Part shown: piece by piece, positions 23,537 to 33,796 of the stretch | Layout: each line of letters opens with the position of its first letter | Position numbering within the stretch: position 1 is the first letter of the stretch | DNA from: Ichthyophis bannanicus | Lineage: Eukaryota; Chordata; Amphibia; Gymnophiona; Ichthyophiidae | Assembly (NCBI GenBank): GCA_033557465.1 | Contig: CM066034.1 | Span: 411,100,159-411,164,158 of the forward strand | DNA length: 64,000 bases | Direction of reading: 5' to 3' | Position numbers and translations under genes: made by a program | Notes under the pieces: model-generated | Told to the model about the DNA's origin: nothing | What the model saw: only the letters and a program-made list of their open reading frames with translations | Databases searched by the model: none

Positions 23537-24391
23537 TCAGGTTTCCATACCGCATTTTTCTTGTAGGAAAGTTTTCAGTTTTTCAGCATCAACAAAATTC
23601 CTCGTTTCATTATGCAGCGTGACCCGCATGGTTCCTGGGTAGTATAGCCCGTATCTTGCCTGTGCACTTTGTAGCATGGGTCTACAGGCCAGCAACGCTT
23701 TTCTCCGATCTACCGTTTGCTTGCTCAAATCCGGATAAAGTGCTACTTTGTGTCCCTGGATTTGCAGTGATCCGGCCTTCCGTGCAGCTTGAAAGATCTG
23801 TAGGACCTGTGGGTATCTCAGTACCTTCATTATGAGTGGGCGCGGGTATCGTGTGTTTTCAGCTTTGTGTGTTGGGATTCGATGGGCCCGTTCTAGTTCA
23901 AAAGGCCTTGCAAAGACAAGCTGCAGCATCTCCGGTATGGTTTTTTCCAGAAATCCAATCGGATCGGTACCTTCAGCGCCTTCAGGGACTCCAACAAGGC
24001 GGATATTATTTCTACGGGAATGGTTATTTTGATCTTCAATCAGATTTTCTATGTGCCGGACTCGTTTGGCCAAAGGGCCCAGCTGTTCTAATGCAACGCC
24101 ATGCTTCTGGGTTTGTAATTCAACTGCATTAAGTCGAGTGGTGATGGTGAGGAGTTTCTCTTTTACCTCCAGCAAGTCTTCTTGAATCATGTTCAGTGAA
24201 CTAGAATTGGCTGCAATCATTTCTTTAACGCATTTCAATTCCTGTAGCACTTCACGTAGGCCACCGGCAGTCACTCCCTCCTTCTCTCCCGCGGCCATTT
24301 TCTGCGGGGAGCCCACTTCGGGTTTGGATCGTTTCGCTGCTGAGCCGGATCCCTGTGGAAATTCCAGCCGGGCAGGCTTCAGGGATGCCAT
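23537..24391 (-). CDS. L1-b ORF1 RNA-binding protein, intact frame
   Basis: An uninterrupted 284-codon frame starts MASLKPARLEFPQGSG. A second Met 14 codons upstream is possible, but the start chosen aligns with L1-a ORF1. The basic N-terminus (AAKRSKPEVGSPQKMAAG) is followed by heptad-type coiled coil (LLEVKEKLLTITTRLNAVEL). The RRM-like part is RRNNIRLVGVPEG and the C-terminal domain has ELERAHRIPTHKAEN, RPLIMKVLRYPQVLQIF and LYPDLSKQTVDRRKALL. The product would trimerise and coat L1 RNA. This is the only clearly intact transposon frame in the window; whether it is expressed is unknown. Confidence 0.88.
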   Translation of the reverse strand: MASLKPARLEFPQGSGSAAKRSKPEVGSPQKMAAGEKEGVTAGGLREVLQELKCVKEMIAANSSSLNMIQEDLLEVKEKLLTITTRLNAVELQTQKHGVALEQLGPLAKRVRHIENLIEDQNNHSRRNNIRLVGVPEGAEGTDPIGFLEKTIPEMLQLVFARPFELERAHRIPTHKAENTRYPRPLIMKVLRYPQVLQIFQAARKAGSLQIQGHKVALYPDLSKQTVDRRKALLACRPMLQSAQARYGLYYPGTMRVTLHNETRNFVDAEKLKTFLQEKCGMET

Positions 24392-24530
24392 CCAGCTGTA
24401 TTGCGGTGTTATTGATGTAGGTAGGGGGTACAAACTTCAATGGAATACCGGGATATGTTCAGGATTCTTGGGCAGCAACGGGAGCAAAAATTCAGGCGTC
24501 CATTCTGTTCAGTGGCTAGCTCCGCCCCCC

Positions 24531-24543
24531 TTCCCACATTCTT
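24531..24543. repeat. Target-site duplication of L1-b, right copy
   Basis: TTCCCACATTCTT, matching 13666-13678. Confidence 0.95.
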
Positions 24544-25587
24544 AACATGAGATCATGTAAGATCTCATGAATAGGCAAAGTAGCTGCCTCCTTAGGAGCC
24601 TTGGGATATTATAAAATCTCCAACTCCTTTGCTCTGGGCTCTGTTTCAGGAGCCACTGTAATGGAAAGAACTCGAGCCACCTCCCTGATAAAATCCTGAA
24701 AGGATATATCCTCTGGAGGAGACATCCTACATTTAGGAGAGGAAGGCTCCTCTGGGAGAAGCACTCCGGTACCGACCGAACTGTCAGAATCCTCAGACTC
24801 CTCCGAGGATTCAAAGTACCTCCTATCCGGGTGCTCTTGTAGAGCACGATACCCGTACTGATCGAAGCCAGTGTTGGGGGGGGGGGATCGGTACCGGTTT
24901 GTCAGTACCGGAAGACATAGCATGACTCGGTGCCATCAATGCAGACACCGATGTCGATGCTGTCGGTACCGGTACCGATACCGGTGCCGGAACCGGTACC
25001 GTTTGAACTGTCTGAAGCAGTTCCGAGGGTACCGATGCCGCAAGGATAGCCGCCAAACTGTGTTCAATAGCCAGGAATCTCTGGTCTATCGACACTGCCA
25101 ATGCCTCGGTATCGGTACTGGAGAAAGCAGCCGGTAATCGAGAGCATGGCACCAGTAGTTCTGCCGAGGTTGAGGCCTCGAGAACATCCTGGAGCCCCGA
25201 TAATGCTTTGGAAGCCGATGCCTCCCGCCGGGGCAATTTTGCCAGTGCAAGTTCCTCAAGGGCAATGCCAGAGTCATCTCGATGCTTGGAAGGAGATCTA
25301 CCCTTTGAGGACTGGCCAGACTTATGTTTAGTTACCTGAGATCCATGGGAGGAAGACGAAGCCCTGGAAGACGTCGATGCCACGGAGGCTGCATCGGAGG
25401 GAAAAAGGATGCTGAGCTTAGCAGCTCAGTTTTGACGACCCTTCTTCAACACCATCCCACAGGCCATACACTCCGAAATGGAGTGGTCAGGACCTAAACA
25501 TTTGAGGCACCACTTATGGGTGTCGGTGACGGAGATGGTACCTCCACACTTGGTATACTTCTTGAAACCCGAAGCAGGTTTTTCCAT
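24544..25587 (-). pseudogene. DIRS-2 gag, N-terminal half
   Basis: Starts MEKPASGFKKYTKCGGTISV with a Cys-rich region (HKWCLKCLGPDHSISECMAC), then after a frame change a Ser-rich stretch and LEELALAKLPRREASASKAL. A Val/Pro repeat (PVPAPVSVPVPT), encoded by GGTACCGGT-type repeats at 24890-25010, comes next, and then an acidic segment ending in SFQDFIREVARVLSI. It leads to the TSD of L1-b, beyond which gag continues at 13665. Several frameshifts are present. Confidence 0.75.
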
Positions 25588-25985
25588 AGTAAAGGAAAAT
25601 TTTGGGCCTAGTGCCCAAAATGGCGCATGCACCTGAAGAAGAAAAGATCTGGAAAAAGAAAATATTAATTAATTATTTTTTTTTTTAAAGAAAGACAGAA
25701 CCGGCGGTACCGGTATAGCGTCGAGGGAAGGCAGACGTGACCACAAAAAAGGAGAATAGGAAAAACTTTCTGCGGTGACAGGAACGACAACCTGCTGGCT
25801 CCGCGGAAAACAAAGAACTGGAGAGAGGCAGTTGGGAAAGGCGGGAAGGCAGCACGCAGGCGCTGTGGGATGCTCCCAAAAACTTTCTAATTGGACGCTG
25901 GGGAGCGTTCCCGCGCAGGCTCCGTTGGTACCAACGATACCCATATGTGAAGACTACATTCCTGCTTGTTCCTGGAGATTAGCTC
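25588..25985 (-). repeat. DIRS-2 terminal repeat and 5-prime UTR
   Basis: The minus strand begins with the DIRS terminal motif (25958-25977) and the AACTGCCTCTCTCCAGTT segment. It then shares TTTTTTGTGGTCACGTCTGC, the ACGCTATACC segment and GCGCCATTTTGGGC with DIRS-1 at 5140-5270. DIRS-1 lacks about 130 bp present here. Confidence 0.8.
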
Positions 25986-26000
25986 GGATCCTGTTTAGCA

Positions 26001-26345
26001 ATGGTTTATGAACTGTTACCCATGAACCCATCCAAACCTTTTTTAAACCCAGCTACACTGACAGCTTTTACCACATCTTCCAGTAATGGATTGCAGGGTT
26101 TGATTACGTGTTTACTGAAAAAATATTTTCACCTAGAAGAGTCAAATGGGTTACACTGTAGCCTCATTGCAGGTCCCCTAGTCTGTCCACAGTCTGATGG
26201 CATAAAAAAGCTACCTACGTTTACCTGTTCCACTCCAGTCAATAATCTATAGACCTATATTATATTTCCCCTCAGCCGTCTCTTCTCCAGGTTGATGAGC
26301 CCCAACCTTTTTAGCCTCTCCACAAAGGGGTATTCTGCCATCCGC
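26001..26345 (-). mobile_element. CR1-type LINE 3-prime fragment
   Basis: Recognised by recurrence: the stretch around TTTTAAACCCAGCTACACTGAC and TGGATTGCAGGGTTTGAT also appears, diverged, at 28920-29560 and 52800-53110. It is the 3-prime part of CR1-like elements in minus orientation. No coding frame survives. Confidence 0.65.
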
Positions 26346-27540
26346 AGAACCATCTGTGATGTTCGTCATGATCCCACAGTGACAGTGGCAGCACCAGTCT
26401 TCTACTGCTGCAGAAAGACAATGTGCCACATAGGGGCAGTCCAAGGGTCCTGGCATCCTAGGCAGAGATCTAGGCTGCCTTCCCCCGCTCCGCTGCTGCA
26501 GCACCCAGCTGTGGGGAAGAGGCCAATAGTGCCAGATGCTGTAGCCCTCAAGGTAGCTGGAAAATGCAGGTGCCTGAAGAAATGCTACAGCAGTGGCTGT
26601 CACCCTCCCTCCGAGACGTATCGGTGGCAGGCGGTGATGGGACCTCTGCATGTGCAGCTAGTGGGGGGCTGTGTGGCCATCCATGTGTGCCCCTGCCCCC
26701 CCCACCCCCACCCCCCATATGGACCTTTTGTTTAACATGCTGGGACTGTGACCCCTACCACTGACAGTGCATGGGCATGTCTGCATGGTGGGGTATTGGT
26801 GGTGGCCTTGTCCTGGTCGTGTGCACCATGTGCATTGCAGCATGTGTCATATGTCAGCTGAAGGGAAGCCTTTCAGCAACAGGAGCTGTTGTTTCCTTAA
26901 GGTAGCACTGTGGTGCAACACACACAGTTGGTGTGTATATATGCAGAGGGTCACAGGCTCAGGTCCATGATGGGTGTTTCTGTATTGCATATTCCTGTGG
27001 ACAAGGTTTAGCTGACAGTGTAAGTACAGTTCCATCATGTGCAACCCCCAAAGAGATGGATAGCAAAGGTGGAAATACCCACCACCAACACTGACAGGCT
27101 GCACAGCTGGTTGGAGGCTAATAGCAGAAGCAAATAGAGCACACATTATCAATCCTTGAGCTGACAATGAGACAGGAGTGTCAACCACTTTTTCTCAGTA
27201 CACCAATGAGAGTGTATGCGTGTCTTTGTTATGTGTATGGCTTCCCTTTGTCCTGTGGCTTTCTGCACTGCACTTTGGCTCACATTGTCTGAGTTTTTCC
27301 CAGCCTGTTTGGAAAATGTGAATAAGACGAGGCAGAGGATCGCGGTTATCACCTGAAACAGTGCAACTGACCTGGATGTGTCTGCCACAATAGTAGGGTC
27401 ATTGGCTGAGATGCCATTGTGCCCGTCTGCCATGTGCATTGCCTAAGTGGCCACTGTATGTCATGCTGAGATGGCACTCTCACTATGACCAAAAAGTGGC
27501 CATGGCATGGCTATGTATCCACATAGATCTGTTTTCCTAT
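26346..27540. mobile_element. Element F: diverged fragment of the element A family
   Basis: Matches element D around 53121-53142 (GGTGGCAGGCGGTGATGGGA) and then 54760 onward (GTGTGGCCATCCATGTGTGCC). F therefore shows the uninterrupted version of the region where D has a 1.6-kb LTR. Contains module T1 at 26901-26970. Ends are not defined. Confidence 0.6.
26901..26970 (+). repeat. tRNA-like module T1 in element F
   Basis: GGTAGCACTGTGGTGCAACA (A-box-like) with GGTCACAGGCTCAGGTCC (B-box-like), aligned with T1 of A, B, C and D. Confidence 0.5.
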
Positions 27541-27869
27541 CTGGTTTCAATGATCCAGGCATTGCTTTTCCAGGGCCTACACCAGGATACCTACTGAAAT
27601 CCTGTGATCATGGGCCCTAAATCTGTTCAAGAAATTTGCCCAGGGGCTGTGAACACTTTCTGCACAGTATAGCTGGCTATGGTTGACCCAGGGATGGAAG
27701 ATGTGATCTGGGAATGGAATCTAGGACCCTCAGCATGTACAGAAGCTTTGATATGCAATACATTTTGAAGAAATTCTGTTCTTACAGTGGATGGAAAACT
27801 GCTAGGGCATAGGCATATTTTTCTGTTCTTCTTAGTAAAGTGTAACATAATATAGAAGTGTCAAGCTGC
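27541..27869. other. Stretch with nothing recognisable
   Basis: Non-coding on both strands beyond short frames. No terminal repeats or motif matches were seen. Confidence 0.4.
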
Positions 27870-27985
27870 AGTTATACAATGTTGTTAATTACCCTCATGT
27901 TAAATGTAACCCCCCAATTGTAACGTGAAGTGACCACTTTGATTGAAGGATAAGGTGGTATACAAATCTGTCTAAATAAATTCTG
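27870..27985 (+). repeat. L2-type 3-prime tail
   Basis: Ends TTGAAGGATAAGGTGGTATACAAAT followed by AAATAAA, the tail shared by the SINE and L2 copies at 32751, 48240 and 56650. Confidence 0.75.
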
Positions 27986-28145
27986 GAGGTTCACAAACCG
28001 GTCTCATTTCAGGTTATCACTAATAAATATGCATGAGATATATTATGCATGAGGCAGTGCATGCAAATCTCTCTCATGAATAGTCATTAGGAATATCTTG
28101 AAAACCTGACCAGTCTGTGGCCTCCAGGATTGCAGTTTAACATCC
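27986..28145. mobile_element. Degraded hAT-like MITE
   Basis: The interior (AATATGCATGAGATA and TTGAAAACCTGACC) and ends (GGAGGTTCACAAAC and GTGGCCTCCAGGA) resemble the 193-bp MITE at 41762-41954. The TIRs are too eroded to define a TSD. A further piece of the same kind is at about 29330-29385. Confidence 0.5.
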
Positions 28146-28169
28146 TTCACTTAATATTTCATTTAGGGC

Positions 28170-28485
28170 CTGATTCATATGAACACAAGAAGTGTCATAA
28201 GGTCAGACCAATGGCCCATAGAAATGGTCAAGATTAGTAGTACAGTCAGGTTCAAGAAAGCTTTGAACAGCTTTCTGGAAGTCAGCTGCATTTGCAGCAA
28301 TTAGGCAGGTTCACTTAGGAGTCACCACTCCTTACTTCTGGGAATGAGTGACAAGGAATGGACTTCCCCACTGAGATCTGCTAGCCACTTTCAAGAGACT
28401 TAAATTAATTCCTATCGGAAACAGGATGCTGGGCTCAGTATCGTAGGTCTAACCCATCATGGCACCACTTATGTTTTACTTCTAT
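28170..28485 (-). mobile_element. CR1-type 3-prime remnant
   Basis: Segments such as GGTCAGACCAATGGCCCAT and GGAAACAGGATGCTGGGCT have the form of CR1 3-prime ends in tetrapods. No frame or clear ends. Family assignment is from general knowledge. Confidence 0.5.
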
Positions 28486-28919
28486 TTTGTGTCTGCGAGA
28501 AAAGACTGATGAATCACTCCAGCTGTAAGTCCCACCGTGAAAATAAAACTTTTAGGTTATTTACATTTGTATGCTCTTTCATTTCCAAATCAGCACCTTT
28601 TTCCAACCCCTCAATATTTGTATAGGACAGAATTCTGGTAGCCAGCTACTTTGATCTGGAGAAAATTGGATTCTTTGCACTGTGACACTTTTATTGGCCC
28701 AACATACCAAATAGCCAAAGAGGATATTGGTTCTCTTTCAGTAGCCTTTGACGTGTGGATTTGTCTTTTTTGTTACTTACCTATACATGGTGCCAGAATG
28801 TAGCTCTAAGGTCAAACTTTTTAAGAGAGACCCTAATTAGGTAATTTGGTGTCAGTAATCTCTGCAGAACCTTTTGTGCTGGCCGGAATTCAACTTGAAC
28901 TTTAAGCAAAGGAACTAAG
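28486..28919. other. Stretch with nothing recognisable
   Basis: No open frame with domain features, no repeat seen elsewhere in the window and no terminal repeats. Confidence 0.4.
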
Positions 28920-29560
28920 AATGTACGATGTGCCATACTGGGTGAGATCAAAGGTCCATCAAACCCAGCGTCCTATCTGCAACAGTGCCAGTCCATGTGA
29001 TAAGGATCCAGCAGGATCCTGAGAAGTAGATCCTTATTGTTTATGTCCAAATATAGGCAGTGATTTTTCCAAGCCTACAGGCTATTGGTGATTTATGGCC
29101 TTTTCCTCCAAGAATTTGTCTAAACACTTTTTAAACCCAGCTATGCTAACTGCCTTGACCATATCGTCCTGCAACAATTTATACAGCTTAATTGTATGTT
29201 GAGTGAAAAAATACTTTCTGATTTGTTTTAAGTGTGCTACTTATTAATTTCATGGCGTGTCCCTTCGTCTTAGTACCATTTCGATAGATAAACGGTTCCC
29301 TGTTTATCCATTCCATCCTAACCAGTCAGCTTTTTAGGATATTCATGAGATATATTTGCATATTCATTGTGGTATGACAAGCCCCCCCCCCCCCCGTTGT
29401 TATGGACTTCTGTCATATCTTCTCTCGTCCATCTCTTCTCCCTAACTTGTCTAGTCTCTCTTCATAGAGAAGCTCTTCCATCCTCTTTATCATTTTAGTT
29501 GTCCTTCTCTGTACTCCTTCTAGTTGCGCTATATCTTTTTTGAAGGGGAGCAACAATTTT
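28920..29560 (-). mobile_element. CR1-type LINE 3-prime fragment with MITE relic
   Basis: Contains CCATACTGGGTGAGATCAAAGG, TTTTTAAACCCAGCTATGCTAAC and the TTCTCTGTACTCCTTCTAG segment, diverged counterparts of 52633-53110 and 26001-26345. A short ATTCATGAGATATATTTGCATA piece near 29340, related to the hAT-like MITE, and a C15-type run (29382-29395) interrupt it. Confidence 0.65.
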
Positions 29561-29770
29561 AAGCTGTTTGAGTTTGTTGAATTGTTTTCTTAGATCCCAC
29601 CTATTCTGCTGGCTGCTTCTCTTAATCAGACTCTTTGAGGAAATTTTATAAAGCTTTTCAGCATGTAAAACAGCATTTTACTGATGTAAGTCCAGATGTT
29701 CCTGGGGATGGAAGTTAGCAGAGTTGCAAGATACCAACACTCACTCAGGAGGAAGGGAAATGGATTTAGC

Positions 29771-29974
29771 TCATACCTTTTCTCTGAAGTTTAAGGCGAG
29801 TTACAGTACATTCAGGTACAGCAAAGGTTTTTCCTGTCCACAAAGGGCTTACAAACTAACGTTGTACCTGAGGCAATGAAGGGTTAAGTGACTTGCCCAA
29901 GATCAAGGAGTGGCCTTGGGATCTGAACATGGTTTCTCTAGGTCTCAGCCTCCTGCTGTAACCACAAGGCTACT
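29771..29974 (-). mobile_element. tRNA-headed core-SINE, 3-prime truncated
   Basis: Minus strand: head with TAGCCTTGTGGTTACAGC (A-box-like), then the core ATCTTGGGCAAGTCACTTAACC. It matches the complete SINE split by element B. The L2-type tail is mostly missing. Confidence 0.7.
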
Positions 29975-30094
29975 TATCTGTTTGCAGATCACTTGTGCCT
30001 GCCTCAGAGCAAGTGTAAGTGTCTGTCTCTACAGATGGCTTAACAGAGACGCGAGGGAGACACTCTCCCTTCGCGACTCTCAAAGCCGGCATGG

Positions 30095-30220
30095 AGGGGC
30101 TCAGCCGTCACGGAGGGAGGGAGGGAGGGATTCAGCCGGGCAGAGTGGGCCCCACGGGACAATCCATTCTGCTGCTGCCGCGGCGGCAGCGGTAGCAGCC
30201 AGCGTTGTTTTTTTTTTTTA
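30095..30220. repeat. Low-complexity GGGA and GCC-type repeats
   Basis: GGGAGGGAGGGAGGGA near 30112-30130 and GCTGCTGCCGCGGCGGCAGC near 30170-30190, followed by a T10 run. Confidence 0.7.
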
Positions 30221-30244
30221 ATTTAATTTTGAAAAAAGCAGAAT

Positions 30245-32429
30245 GTTCTTTGCGCGGGGCCCCCTGAAACGCGGGGCCCTGTGCAAAAAACATTCTTGCT
30301 CAATGGACGGGCCGGCCCTGCCTCCACCCAGACACTGTCCTGGCCTATGGCATGCCACACACTGACAGTACATCTGGATACTGTCACAGGGCCTACCTTG
30401 GCAGCGTACTGGAGCGAGGTAGGTGGGACATAAAAACATTTAAGGTTGGGTTTGGCCAGTAACTTACAGGGCCGAGGGATTTTCAGCCCTGGTAGCGGAC
30501 TTTGGTACCAAAATCCCACAGAAAACAATAGGTCCGAGTGGAGGGAAAACAAAAGGCATTTATTTCCCCTTTCATGCAAAAAGGTTCATATGCTTGGACA
30601 CAAAAACGTCAAACACAAATTCCTTAATTCAGGTTAAAGAAAAAGAAAGCATTAAAGGAAAACTGTTATCTTCACAGCAAATGGAATAGCAGGCAAACAA
30701 ACAGTCTCAACTCCGAAGACCTAGCTTAGTTGCTCAGTAAGGACTCCAAGCTTCCTGTCTTACAGAAGCTACAGTCCATCTCAGTGTCTGATGCAAATTC
30801 CAACTGCATCGGTTCCCCTTCTGAAGCCTCTGAGCCTAAGTCAGTATTTGTTGGTAAGTTGTAATAAGGCTTTCTAAATATCTTCTGCACAACCTCCTAA
30901 TGCTCAGGGTTGAATACAGGGCGTCGGTCCTGCACCCTCATATACTGGGAACTGTCTTCCTTTGGCAAGTGTTTTGTCTTAGCTTTCTGTAAAGCTTGGT
31001 CATTAACAAGTCTCTTAGTTGGTGCGTGTTTCTTGCACCTTATCTCATGAGCATTCTCACAAGGATAATATTCCTGTGCTCCCTGTACTCCCCATCCATC
31101 AGCAGTTTGTACCCTGCTTTTAGTTAAATATGGGTTACCTTTTCTTCTCGGCTTGTCTGCCCCAGGTGAGGTTTGAGGCCTGCTCCAGTTGGATCTTGCC
31201 TGGCCTGAGCAATAGGCCTTGTGCTCTCCAACCGTCTTGCTGTTGGCTTTAGACCACATTCACAGCCACGCCTTTCTCTGTACAACAAACACTCACTCTG
31301 GCTGGAGTTGTCCCACCTTCTCCACGGGGACTCCTTTCTTCAAACCTCTGAGGCTGCTGCTGCCTCCTGCGAAACCATTGGTCAGGGATTACTGCTCCTT
31401 CTGGATATCCAGCCCATTCACTTGGATGTCCTGCCCAACCTGCTGGTTCTGCTGGTTCTCTTGGCAGTCCTCCTTTCCCAGGCCGTCCTACCTGTGCCTT
31501 TCTCCAGGGCTGTCCTGTCTCCTCAGGATATCCTCCTTTCCAGGGTTGTCCTGCCAGTTCTCTTCCTGGCCACTCTGCTCCTGATTCTGCTTCTCCTGAC
31601 TCTGCCGGTTCCGCTCCTGGTTCTAATTCTGCTTCTGGTTCTCCTAGTTCTGCCTTCCAACCTTCCAAATTCCCTTTAAGAGGTACTCCTCTCTTTCTTG
31701 ATTGGAAGCTGGCTGGCATTACCTCATGACCTAGGAGGTGTGGTTCCTCAGTTCCTCGGAGGTCCCTCCTGCTCCCCCTATGTGGTTCCTCGCGATATTG
31801 CAGGTTGTGCTTGACTTTTCCTGCATTTAAAACATTTTCTTCTCCTCTCAGAGGGTCTGCAGCATCACAATACATGTCCACATCTCACAGACACTATAAC
31901 TTACGGCACGGTGTATGCTTTCAGGAGCATCTAGGACCGCATGCCTGTCACAGTGCCCCCTGCTGCTGCATCCCCTCCGCTGACTCCATTGCCGCAACCC
32001 CCCACCCATGACACAGCCAACACTCACACTGATCATCATCACTAGGCAGCTGCATATCTCGCCTAGTCAAAAGCATAGGCCACATTGCCAGGCATCAGGT
32101 GAGTCAACTCCATCAGCTACCAATTGTGCTTGCATCCATACCTTCTCCAATGGCTTCCCTGCCCCCCTTTCAGAGTTTCAGTGGCTTTCCTGCATTACAG
32201 TGTATGCCAGATACCTTCCCGCAGCATGTCCCATTACCACACGGTAAGTGTCCATTACCACCCCTTAACGCAGCATGTGCTGTTACCACAAGGTAAGTGT
32301 CCACCAGCAATCCTTAATGCCGGAATGCCTCTGATACACCCAGTACACTTACCACACAGTAAGCCCTTATCGCTGCTGTTACCGCACAGAAAAGACTGTT
32401 CCCTTACCGTTGTTTAGTAAACATACCCC
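30245..32429 (+). mobile_element. Element E: fragment of the element A family interrupted by a probable LTR
   Basis: The right end TTTAGTAAACATACCCC at 32413-32429 is followed by ATA, as in element A. Short stretches around 30340-30370 (CATGCCACACACTGACAG) resemble element D near 57140. A Pol II-type LTR appears to occupy 30379-31965. The left end is not seen. Confidence 0.5.
30379..31965 (-). repeat. Probable solo LTR within element E
   Basis: The minus strand begins TGTGACAGGCATGCGG, has an AATAAA near 30556 and ends GGCCCTGTGACA, so TG and CA borders are present. The size (about 1.6 kb) resembles the solo LTR in element D. Flanking 4-mers do not match (GCAC against GTAT), so a TSD is not established. 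The Glu/Pro-rich 210-codon minus frame near 31249-31881 comes from short internal repeats and is probably not a gene. Confidence 0.45.
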
Positions 32430-32750
32430 ATAGACATCTCAGGTCATAAAGGATGACATCAGGACACAAAGGAACAATATAGATAGGTCATTACATAAAC
32501 AGAATTGTGCTCAAGAAATTTTCCAAAAACATAGAACTTAAACCAATTAGAAATTTAATTGTCATTATTTACAGTCTCTTTTTGTTGACACTTTATTCAG
32601 CACAAACAACATAATAATAAAGCATTGATTAATCTCTTGCACAGAGAAATTTAGTTACACCTTGTATCTACCTCAATCGGTGATACTAATTTAATACCTA
32701 TTCTACTAGCAACAATAACAAACTGAAACACACATTATGAGAATTTAAAA

Positions 32751-32863
32751 TTTATTTATTCAGTTTTCTATACCGCCTTATCCTTCAAAGTGGTTTACAT
32801 TATGTATTCACTCAAATAGGTACTAGATACCTTCCCTTGACCCCCAAAGGGCTCACAATCTAT
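32751..32863 (-). mobile_element. Core-SINE, tail part (left of element B)
   Basis: The tail with AATAAA and CGGTATAGAAAACTG on minus and core sequence run to CACAATCTAT at 32863. The rest of the SINE continues after element B at 36098. Rejoining matches the uninterrupted SINE at 29771-29974. Confidence 0.85.
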
Positions 32864-33719
32864 GGGGTATGTTTACTAAATAGCGATAATGTTGCAGCGG
32901 TGCAGTTAGTGTGCGATACATAATGTTATCGCACGATAAAGTAAAATTATCACGCGATAACATCTCCGGCAGCGTTAAGGCACACAGAAGGTGGGATAAG
33001 TGTCTCCAGAGGGCGGAGAGAAGGGGTCAATGGGCGGGGAGAGGCTTCAGGTACACTAATGCCGGGATTTTAAGACCAGAGCATTACCGAGCTTGAAAAC
33101 CTGGCGTTAGAGGCACAATTGCAGCAAAGAGAAACCATTTCAGTCAGCAATGTACAGCAAAGGCAGGGAGACCAAGAGAAGTGATAGCAGTGCTACGTGT
33201 GCAGCAACAGCATAGTGCCCAAGTACGAAAGGGCACTACGGTGTGGCTGCAAATGGGGTACAAGGGGCTGCAGGCGGGACATGCAGTGGGGCAGCTGGGG
33301 CATAGGGTGGACTAGGCAGATGCCTAGGTGGCACACAGGAACATAGAAACTGCAAATCAGCAAGCCAGCAACTGACCAAAGTCAAACATGCCCACGAGTG
33401 TGTATCCAAAGGGCACATAACATTGACAGGCGGTGCCAGGGGGAAGCGCGGATGTCTATGTAGGCACCCCTACCCCAGATACCACACCATAGGCAGCCGC
33501 CTACAGGCACACTGGATGGCCTGGGACTGCGCACCTCCAGCACCACCAGCATAAGGGCATGTCAGCATGGAGGGGGAGGGGTGATGGTGGTGGAGGGGGC
33601 AGTGTCAGCTGCCCACAGCAGACCAAGGCCAAGCCCTGTGTAGGTGGGTAGCATGCAGTGCAACAGACAAGGTCTGTCTGAAGAACAGTCATGGTATCCC
33701 CAGGAAATGACCTGCTTCT

Positions 33720-33796
33720 GTGGCAACGGTTTGGTACAATACACGCAGCCAGTGTGTTCAGGGGCAGAAGGTCACAGGTTTAAGTCCCAGCTGTGG
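33720..33796 (+). repeat. tRNA-like module T1 in element B
   Basis: TTTGGTACAATACACG (A-box-like position) and CACAGGTTTAAGTCCCAGC (B-box-like), syntenic with T1 in A. Confidence 0.5.

Larger units (their letters stand above)
13679..24530 (-). mobile_element. L1-b: full-length L1-like LINE, interrupted by L1-a
   Basis: The minus-strand element starts at 24530 with GGGGGGCGGAGCTAGCC and ends in a T-rich (poly-A on minus) run at 13677-13705. The exact 13-bp TSD marks target-primed insertion into DIRS-2 gag. Without L1-a it would be about 5.4 kb. ORF1 is intact; ORF2 has frameshifts and is split by L1-a. Confidence 0.93.
9787..25985 (-). mobile_element. DIRS-2: DIRS-type YR retrotransposon carrying nested L1s
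   Basis: The minus-strand order from high to low coordinates is: terminal repeat (motif complement at 25958-25977), 5-prime UTR, gag (split), RT (split by an L2-type tail), RNase H/methyltransferase-like region, tyrosine recombinase, and terminal repeat with the motif again at 9799-9818. L1-b sits inside gag with a 13-bp TSD. All DIRS modules remain recognisable. The copy is inactivated by the insertions, a 20-bp deletion before the RT active site and a recombinase deletion. Confidence 0.88.

Noticed and set aside
31249..31881. 210-codon Glu/Pro-rich minus-strand frame as a gag-like protein
   Set aside because: The repeated EPEAELEPGAEP pattern derives from short tandem nucleotide repeats inside the probable LTR; no Gag motif is present.
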